A DNA stretch of 5,391 nucleotides from Microcaldota archaeon (GTDB lineage Archaea; Micrarchaeota; Micrarchaeia; Micrarchaeales; CABMGC01): NCBI GenBank assembly GCA_030043435.1, contig JASHXR010000005.1, positions 1-5,391 on the forward strand, in the 5' to 3' direction. A program made the position numbers and the translations under genes. The stretch's first letter is position 1, and the number at the start of each line of letters is the position of its first letter. Of the stretch, positions 1 through 4,708 are shown piece after piece. The notes beneath the pieces were generated by a model. The model saw nothing but the letters and a program-made list of their open reading frames with translations. It made no database searches and was not told the DNA's origin.

Positions 1-57
1 ATAGTTCAACCAACACCAGTTTATAACATCTACTACGGCCATATAATGGGTGCCTGA
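1..57 (+). CDS. Possible C-terminal tail of an unidentified protein (partial)
   Basis: Frame 1 is open from the first base to a TGA at 55-57 and would encode 18 residues ending in YYGHIMGA. The gene would begin outside the window. Eighteen open codons can occur by chance, and no motif is recognisable, so no function is proposed. The stop lies just before the TATA-like box of the next gene, which is where a plus-strand neighbour could end. Confidence 0.25.
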   Translation: MVQPTPVYNIYYGHIMGA

Positions 58-66
58 ATTAGCAAG

Positions 67-74
67 TAATATAA
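67..74 (+). promoter_or_regulatory. TATA-like box of the vapB-vapC pair
   Basis: The octamer TAATATAA is centred 26.5 nt before the ATG at 97. In archaea TBP binds about 26 nt before the transcription start, so the transcript would begin at that ATG and be leaderless. The same spacing recurs before two other genes in this window, which supports the reading. The BRE is not distinctive. Confidence 0.5.
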
Positions 75-96
75 GGCTATGTTGAGCAAAATCATT

Positions 97-330
97 ATGG
101 CAAGGTATAGGGAAGTGACCGTGAAAGTGCCTGGCTGGATGAACACAAGAAAACTCCAGAGTGACATTGACATGCTCGTCGAACAACGTTATGGCAGGAT
201 TAGCGTGCAAGCCTTGAGGAAAAGGCTCGGAATTAAGAAATTGAGAAGTAACATTAAGATTACCCGGAAGGAGGAGAGACTCGTGAAGGGGCTAAGAGAG
301 AAGGAACGCGTACGAGTGCGACAGCTATGA
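97..330 (+). CDS. vapB: VapB-like antitoxin of a type II toxin-antitoxin pair
   Basis: This small basic protein (77 residues from ATG 97) is likely the antitoxin that binds and neutralises the PIN-domain toxin encoded next to it. It opens with MARYREVTVKVPGW, a short strand-like start common in archaeal VapB proteins. Next come a charged helical stretch, an SVQALRKRLGI segment and an Arg/Lys/Glu-rich tail, where such antitoxins usually wrap the toxin. Its TGA at 328-330 overlaps the toxin ATG at 327 as ATGA, the usual tight coupling of such operons. An upstream ATG at 79 would add six residues (MLSKII). I prefer 97 because the protein pattern begins there and the TATA-like box sits 26.5 nt before it. 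No clear DNA-binding fold is evident by eye, so the family call rests largely on size, charge and the toxin partner. Confidence 0.68.
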   Translation: MARYREVTVKVPGWMNTRKLQSDIDMLVEQRYGRISVQALRKRLGIKKLRSNIKITRKEERLVKGLREKERVRVRQL

Positions 331-658
331 CTGTCCTAGACACCAACGCGGCCATTAAGCGCATAAAAGGAAGAGAGACCATAATCGAAAATATAACCGT
401 AGTGCCACTATAGAATACACGCCCATCCTTGATTACTCCGGGTTTGTTGGAGAAGTCCTTTATCCAAATCTGGACGACTTTGTATTGGCTGAAAGACTAC
501 AAAGACAGTTAAGGCAGCATGGTAAAGTCCAGGCCTTTGCGGATCTCGTCATTGCCGCTATCTGCATAAACAAGAATGAACCTCTAGAAACTTCAGATTC
601 GGATTTCAAGGAGATAGCCAAAGTGTCAGGCCTGAAAGTGATGCAGGGAAATCTTTAA
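327..658 (+). pseudogene. vapC: VapC-like PIN-domain ribonuclease toxin, frameshifted
   Basis: An intact VapC would be a Mg2+-dependent ribonuclease toxin. The gene starts at ATG 327 with MTVLDTNAAIK, the PIN-domain opening with its first catalytic Asp, but stops at TAG 411-413 after 28 codons. The rest of the domain continues in the frame one base back, from ATA 410 to TAA 656-658, and includes IEYTPILDY, FADLVIAAI and TSDSDF. Joining the frames at 410, as if one A were missing after CTA, gives a 110-residue protein reading VVPLIEY. It carries all the expected acidic residues: D5, E30, D73, D91 and D93. This is short for the family, but the motif order and spacing fit compact archaeal PIN toxins. 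As written, no active toxin is made. A sequencing error or a -1 ribosomal slip is possible, though no slippery run is visible. The antitoxin gene in front is intact. Confidence 0.82.
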
Positions 659-754
659 TGGATGCACGCTTCACACGACTACGACAAGAATTATTCTACG
701 CTGACAAATATGTTATCCCAATTGGCGTATTGCATAGTCAAATTATAGGTTATT

Positions 755-1651
755 TTATATATCCACTTCTTTGCGTGTAGGTAAAGAAGATGACGCTCCA
801 AGCTTCTGTACACTTATAGAAGCCGCTTTATTAGCAAAATTAAGGGCATCCCTCAAAGACTTTTGTTCTGACAATGCAACTGCAAATGCCCCGGCGAAGC
901 AATCTCCGGCTGCTGTGGTATCGATTGCCTTTACCCTAATTCCTTCTACCCTTATCTGCTCTGCAGCGTTACAAAAGACCCCGTTGGCGCCAAGTGTAAT
1001 TATAATAACCTGATCCTTATTCTTCTTTATTTTATTGGAATAATCTGCTATTTCTTCTAATTTATCTGTGGTCTCTCCACCGGCGAAAAATGCAGCTTCA
1101 TGCTCATTAACTATCAGATAATCGGTAAGTTTCAGAAGTTCTTCAGGGCACTTAATAGCAGGGGCCGGATTAAGTATTGTAGTTGCACCTGCCCCTTTTG
1201 CCCTTTTGAAAAGAGCAAATACGGTATCAAGCGGGATTTCAAATTGTGACAGGACTATGTCTGCCTGGCTTATGCCTAGTGCCTCTATGTCCTTTTCGGA
1301 AACCTTGCCATTACTTCCCGGTATAACAACAATCGAGTTCTGCGCATTTCTATTCACCCATATTATGGCAGTTCCTGTGGGAACATCTTTTGTATGCCTT
1401 ATTGCGCTGACATCAATATTTTCCCTTTTCAAGAAGTTATACAAAAGCCTACCAAAATCGTCCTCTCCCACTCTGCCCAGAAAGCTGACCCTCCCGTTTA
1501 GCCTGCTTGCCGCAACTGCTTGGTTTGCGCCTTTGCCGCCAGGTATGAAATGAAGTTCATCGCCAAAAATCGTCTCTCCTGCCTTTGGCATCCTTTCCAT
1601 CCTGGAAACCACGTCCATATTGATGGAGCCTGCGACTATTATCCTTCCCAT
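755..1651 (-). CDS. rbsK: Ribokinase (PfkB family)
   Basis: This cytosolic enzyme phosphorylates D-ribose with ATP to ribose 5-phosphate, linking free ribose and nucleoside breakdown to pentose metabolism. The 298 residues are near the usual family length. GSINMD (8-13) supplies the substrate-binding Asn11 and Asp13. GGKGANQA (38-45) is the first PfkB signature, with Lys40 and Asn43. E138 lies in QFEIP. NPAPA (161-165) and NEHE (182-185) are typical ribokinase segments. DTTAAGD (244-250) is the second signature and holds the cation-site Asp244, the anion-hole Gly249 and the catalytic base Asp250. Spacing closely follows E. coli RbsK; another PfkB sugar or nucleoside kinase is less likely. The start ATG (complement of 1649-1651) lies 26.5 nt from a TATA-like box. 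The gene converges on the broken vapC across 96 bp, where I see no gene I can support. No other sugar gene is nearby. Its codons are AT-richer than those of the AAA gene. Confidence 0.92.
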   Translation of the reverse strand: MGRIIVAGSINMDVVSRMERMPKAGETIFGDELHFIPGGKGANQAVAASRLNGRVSFLGRVGEDDFGRLLYNFLKRENIDVSAIRHTKDVPTGTAIIWVNRNAQNSIVVIPGSNGKVSEKDIEALGISQADIVLSQFEIPLDTVFALFKRAKGAGATTILNPAPAIKCPEELLKLTDYLIVNEHEAAFFAGGETTDKLEEIADYSNKIKKNKDQVIIITLGANGVFCNAAEQIRVEGIRVKAIDTTAAGDCFAGAFAVALSEQKSLRDALNFANKAASISVQKLGASSSLPTRKEVDI

Positions 1652-1673
1652 ATTCTAACCTTGAAGTTAAGGC

Positions 1674-1681
1674 TATAAATA
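1674..1681 (-). promoter_or_regulatory. TATA-like box of rbsK
   Basis: Read on the minus strand this is TATTTATA, close to the archaeal TTTAWATA consensus. Its centre is 26.5 nt from the first base of the rbsK ATG at 1651, which predicts a leaderless mRNA. No purine-rich ribosome site fits before the ATG, in agreement. Directly upstream on the minus strand are two copies of CAGCTA 13 bp apart, of unknown meaning. Confidence 0.6.
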
Positions 1682-1702
1682 GCTGACCTGGCTAGCTGGG
1701 CG

Positions 1703-1706
1703 AAAA
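1703..1706 (-). terminator. Possible T-run terminator of tRNA-Tyr
   Basis: Seven bases past the tRNA discriminator the minus strand reads TTTT, within GCTTTTCGC. Short T-runs end transcripts in archaea, and this one lies between the tRNA and the rbsK TATA-like box, separating the two units. Four T residues are weak evidence on their own. Confidence 0.3.
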
Positions 1707-1712
1707 GCATTA

Positions 1713-1817
1713 TCCCGTTGGTGTGAGTCGAACACACAACCTGTCGGTATCTCCTCGGTACTTCGCCAGGAAGCCATCAAGCTACAGCCGACCGCTCTGC
1801 CATTGAGCTACAACGGG
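1713..1817 (-). tRNA. tRNA-Tyr(GUA) with an intron
   Basis: This gene delivers tyrosine at UAC and UAU codons. All arms fold from the sequence: acceptor CCCGTTG with CAACGGG; D stem GCTC with GAGC around a seven-base loop containing GG; anticodon stem GTCGG with CCGAC; a five-base variable region; and T stem GTGTG with CACAC around TTCGACT. The anticodon GTA is the complement of 1783-1785. Once the intron is removed, the anticodon loop is CTGTAGA, as in known archaeal tRNA-Tyr. C1-G72 with discriminator A73 is the archaeal/eukaryal tyrosine identity set, so the amino-acid call does not rest on the anticodon alone. The mature tRNA is 72 nt before CCA addition. CCA is not encoded, since A73 is followed by TAATGC. 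The gene diverges from the AAA gene and probably shares its TATA-like box. Confidence 0.96.
1749..1781 (-). other. tRNA intron, 33 nt, between positions 37 and 38
   Basis: Removing these 33 bases leaves the loop CTGTAGA and an intact five-pair anticodon stem. This is the canonical archaeal intron position, cut by the splicing endonuclease at a bulge-helix-bulge. With bulges AG^C and AT^A, the central helix would pair CTGT with GGAG, giving two Watson-Crick pairs, a G-G mismatch and a T-G wobble. The motif is therefore relaxed rather than ideal. The intron's middle can form a small hairpin from TTC and GAA. Confidence 0.85.
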
Positions 1818-1842
1818 ACGATGAAACATATCGGAGTATTGG

Positions 1843-1850
1843 TATTTAAT
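1843..1850. promoter_or_regulatory. TATA-like box, possibly shared by tRNA-Tyr and the AAA gene
   Basis: Plus-strand TATTTAAT, which reads ATTAAATA on the minus strand, is the only well-placed AT-rich box in the 55-bp gap between the two divergent genes. Its centre is 26.5 nt before the AAA-gene ATG at 1873, predicting a leaderless mRNA. In the other direction, 26.5 nt predicts a start near 1820, three bases before the mature tRNA 5' end, leaving a short leader for RNase P. Use in both directions is inferred. Confidence 0.55.
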
Positions 1851-1872
1851 CTTTTACATTGAAGAGTAGAGT

Positions 1873-4632
1873 ATGTCTGAGGAGGAGAGCCCCAAGGCCG
1901 AAAAAGCGGAGCCTAAGGCCGCAGACGAAGCGGCTGTACGGCGGCCGTACAAGCTCACTGCTCCACTCACCTTCTACTGGCTCAAGGACGCGGCGCGCCA
2001 GGTGGTCAGCCACAAGAACTTCCCCGACGCTGTAGCAGTGACCTTCGCGATAGCGAGCATGGCTGTAGCATTCCCGTCCTTCCCCCTGCCCATAGTCGCA
2101 GTCCTGCTTGTGGCCACCGTCGCTCTCACTACGCTGAGCCCTTTGGCCGGGCTCATGGCGCTCATCTTCGAGACGCTGCCGATGCTCATATACCAGGCTC
2201 CGCTGCTCGGCTGGATCGCGCTCTTCTTCGCTTCCATAGCTCTCTTCCTGGGCCACAGGCACTACCGCACCATAACCTTCATCTTCGTCCTGGCCATCCT
2301 GCCGCTCTCGGTCTTCGGCGCGTTCTTGGAGATACCTGCGTTCATACTCGGCACTCTCTACATAGGCCTGAGGAGGGCCGCGGTCTCAGCAGTCGTGATA
2401 GTCCTCCTTGTGGCGATGCTCTCCGGAATGACGGGCATACAAAACACCGGCCCGATCGCGTTCAACGCGGCTGCAGCGCACCTCTCCATCGCATCAAATC
2501 CCGATATACAGTATGTGACTCCTAGCAGCGTAGGCGCCACCCTCTCGGACTTCGGCCAGAAGTTCAGCGCTGCGGGCTCCACGTTCTTCGGCCTTGACGT
2601 CGCCGGCCAGATCTTCCCAGGCATAGACATGGCAATCGAGGCCGTTGCGTCACAGGGCCTCATCGTCGCGCTCCAGGTGGTCCTATGGCTCATCGCGGTC
2701 TTCGCCATAAGCGGCTATGCTGCGAGGTCCAGGTCGTCGTACAAGGGCATGCAGTCGAGCCTCTTCGGGGCCATCCTCCCTGCCTCGTACGTGGGGTTCT
2801 CCCTAGTGGCTGCGATACCGCTGGATCCTATCGTAGTGCTGAGCTTCATCGCCACTCCAATCATATACTTCGTCCTTGAGTACAACGGGCTGGGCCTGGT
2901 CAGGACCCTCGACGTGGTGAAGAAGGACTTCCTAAGCCGCTTCGGGGAGGGGATGGAGGAGCTCACCTCAGGGGCCAGGGAGACACTTGACGACGTCGCA
3001 AACTACGCGCAGACGAAGAAGGAGCTGAAGGAGGCCGTGCTCGCGCCGATGGAGCACAGGGAGATAGCAGGAGCTTATCACGTGAAGCCTACCAAGGGCA
3101 TACTCCTCTTCGGGCCGCCAGGCACCGGCAAGACACTCATAATGCGCGCCCTCTCCAACGAGATACGAGGTAGGTTCTTCTACGTCAAGACCTCAGAGCT
3201 CGTAAGCCCGTTCCAGGGGGAGAGCTCGGTCAACCTCTCTGCCATCTTCGCTGCGGCTAAGAAGAGCCCGCCTGCCATCCTCTTCTTCGACGAGGTGGAC
3301 GGCATAGCTTCAAGCAGGGAGCTCAAGGAGAGCGATGAGGCGAGGCAGCTCCTGGCCTCGCTCCTCTCCGAGATGGACGGCTTCCAGAAGGTCGAAGGCG
3401 TCGTCGTCGTGGGCTCCACCAACGCGCCAAACCTCCTCGACATGAGCGTAATGAGGCCGGGCAGGTTCGACAAGGCCATATACATGCCACTTCCGGACCG
3501 GAAGGGCAGGGTTGAGATCTTCAAGTACTACCTAAAGAAGCTGCCATCATCAAAGGAGATAGACGTGGCAAAGCTCGCCGCGCTTACGAAGAGGTACTCC
3601 GGAGCAGACATAAAGAACGTCTGCGACGAGACGGCCAGGCTGGTCTCTGAGGACGCGATAAAGACGAACAAGGTGCTTGAGATAACCGAGGCCGACCTGG
3701 TAGGCACTATAGCCAAGATGAAACCCTCTACGTCTATAGCGCAGGTCGAGGCGCATGTGCAGTTCAAGCTCGACTACGAGCGGAGGATGCACCCGGAGAT
3801 GGTCGAGGCCGAGGAGAGGTCGGTCGCCTTCGACGACGTGGTGGGTCTCGAGGGGGCGAAGAAGGCCGTCTACGAGGCCATAGAGGTGCCGATGCTGCAT
3901 CCCGCCCTGCTCCGGAAGTACGACATCAAGAACATCAAGGGCATACTCCTCTTCGGGCCTCCGGGAGTGGGCAAGACGATGCTCATGCGCGCCGTCTCGT
4001 CCAGGATAGGCGAGGTGCGCATGCTGATGCTCTCCGGTGCCGAGCTGAGCCGGTATGGACTTGAGCGCGCAGTGCTGACGATAAAGCAGACCTTCGACAG
4101 GGCGCGGGAGAACGCCCCCGCCGTCATCTTCGTAGACGAGATAGACGCCCTCCTCCCGACGCGTGAAGGAGCCAGCATGCTCGGCGTGGAGATGACGAGC
4201 GAGTTCCTGCAGGAGATGGACGGCATAAAGGAGATGGGCAATATCGTGGTGGTCGGGGCTACGAACAGGCCCGACAAGCTTGACCCTGCGCTGCTCAGGG
4301 GTGGCAGGTTCGACAAGCTGATACTCGTGCAGCCGCCCAACGAGAGGGACAGGGCAGAGATATTCGAGAAGAACCTCAGCAAGGTGCCGCTTGACGCAGA
4401 CGTCGACTTCGGTAAGCTCGGGGAGAGGACCAGCGGGTACACCGGGGCCGATATCGCGAACCTCTGCAGGCAGGCCAAGCTGAACGCGCTCCAGAAGTCC
4501 ATCGAGACGTCGGAGGAGGTAAAGGTGACTATGGACGACATGGTGAAGCAGGTCGAGGCCACGAGGCCCTCCGCGCCCAACGTGGTGATGGGCGAGTACA
4601 TGAACTTCCTCTCAAGGTATGGGCGTGGCTGA
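1873..4632 (+). CDS. Membrane-anchored CDC48-like tandem AAA ATPase
   Basis: Likely a hexameric ATP-driven unfoldase or extractase fixed in the cytoplasmic membrane. Residues 1-50 are charged. About ten hydrophobic helices follow, near 51-68, 71-87, 90-107, 110-127, 133-150, 151-165, 168-188, 261-282, 295-315 and 318-336. A roughly 70-residue loop (189-260) lies between helices 7 and 8. Basic loops near 128-132, 166-169 and 283-291 put both ends in the cytosol. AAA module 1 has Walker A GPPGTGKT (414-421), Walker B FFDEVD (471-476), sensor Asn517, arginine fingers R528 and R531, and YSGAD (575-579). Module 2 has GPPGVGKT (695-702), FVDEID (753-758), Asn798, R809 and R812, and YTGAD (856-860). 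Both modules therefore look ATP-competent. Pore-loop aromatics are probably F447 and Y728. The double-psi-barrel N domain of CDC48/VAT is absent. There is no HEXXH, so it is not FtsH, and the end SRYGRG is not an HbYX proteasome-docking tail. ATG 1873 is chosen because a TATA-like box is 26.5 nt upstream. Substrates are unknown. Confidence 0.9.
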   Translation: MSEEESPKAEKAEPKAADEAAVRRPYKLTAPLTFYWLKDAARQVVSHKNFPDAVAVTFAIASMAVAFPSFPLPIVAVLLVATVALTTLSPLAGLMALIFETLPMLIYQAPLLGWIALFFASIALFLGHRHYRTITFIFVLAILPLSVFGAFLEIPAFILGTLYIGLRRAAVSAVVIVLLVAMLSGMTGIQNTGPIAFNAAAAHLSIASNPDIQYVTPSSVGATLSDFGQKFSAAGSTFFGLDVAGQIFPGIDMAIEAVASQGLIVALQVVLWLIAVFAISGYAARSRSSYKGMQSSLFGAILPASYVGFSLVAAIPLDPIVVLSFIATPIIYFVLEYNGLGLVRTLDVVKKDFLSRFGEGMEELTSGARETLDDVANYAQTKKELKEAVLAPMEHREIAGAYHVKPTKGILLFGPPGTGKTLIMRALSNEIRGRFFYVKTSELVSPFQGESSVNLSAIFAAAKKSPPAILFFDEVDGIASSRELKESDEARQLLASLLSEMDGFQKVEGVVVVGSTNAPNLLDMSVMRPGRFDKAIYMPLPDRKGRVEIFKYYLKKLPSSKEIDVAKLAALTKRYSGADIKNVCDETARLVSEDAIKTNKVLEITEADLVGTIAKMKPSTSIAQVEAHVQFKLDYERRMHPEMVEAEERSVAFDDVVGLEGAKKAVYEAIEVPMLHPALLRKYDIKNIKGILLFGPPGVGKTMLMRAVSSRIGEVRMLMLSGAELSRYGLERAVLTIKQTFDRARENAPAVIFVDEIDALLPTREGASMLGVEMTSEFLQEMDGIKEMGNIVVVGATNRPDKLDPALLRGGRFDKLILVQPPNERDRAEIFEKNLSKVPLDADVDFGKLGERTSGYTGADIANLCRQAKLNALQKSIETSEEVKVTMDDMVKQVEATRPSAPNVVMGEYMNFLSRYGRG

Positions 4633-4635
4633 GCG

Positions 4636-4652
4636 ACATGCATGTTATATAT
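4636..4652 (+). promoter_or_regulatory. Palindrome plus TATA-like box before nuoM
   Basis: TTATATAT at 4645-4652 is a TATA-like box just past the AAA stop codon. The usual spacing puts a start near 4675, giving nuoM a leader of about 34 nt rather than a leaderless mRNA. A perfect 10-bp palindrome, ACATGCATGT (4636-4645), abuts and slightly overlaps the box where a BRE or an operator could lie. Whether nuoM has its own transcript or is read through from the AAA gene cannot be told from the sequence. Confidence 0.42.
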
Positions 4653-4693
4653 CCGAGTTGGGGTACAGATATGGAAGACGGACCAAGGCATGA

Positions 4694-4697
4694 GAGG
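4694..4697 (+). promoter_or_regulatory. Possible Shine-Dalgarno core for nuoM
   Basis: GAGG lies 11 nt before the ATG at 4709 and is the only purine-rich match to the 16S tail in the leader. The spacing is slightly long. It fits a transcript with a leader, in contrast to the other protein genes here. An in-frame TGA at 4691 rules out an ATG start farther upstream. Confidence 0.35.
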
Positions 4698-4708
4698 CTG
4701 ATCCACTG

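Noticed and set aside
79..96. ATG 79 as the start of the antitoxin.
   Set aside because: It would put the start only about 8 nt past the TATA-like box centre. The next ATG at 97 fits both the box spacing and the expected protein start, though 79 cannot be excluded if transcription begins upstream.
658..780. A 40-codon plus-strand frame starting at the ATG that overlaps the vapC stop (TAATG).
   Set aside because: It has no recognisable motif, it runs 26 bases into the end of rbsK on the other strand, and it may simply be open by chance. A homology search would decide.
980..987. CCCGTTGG inside rbsK, also found at the tRNA-Tyr 3' end (1714-1721), as a possible attachment-site copy.
   Set aside because: Eight bases is too short, the match does not extend either way, and it lies inside a conserved coding region.
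1873..4632. FtsH-type membrane AAA protease.
   Set aside because: There are two AAA modules, about ten helices rather than two, and no HEXXH zinc-protease motif anywhere in the protein.
3870..4706. A 278-codon minus-strand open frame opposite the second AAA module.
   Set aside because: It is an antisense shadow of a GC-rich gene. Its protein is Ser- and Pro-rich without motifs, while the plus strand encodes a clear AAA domain.
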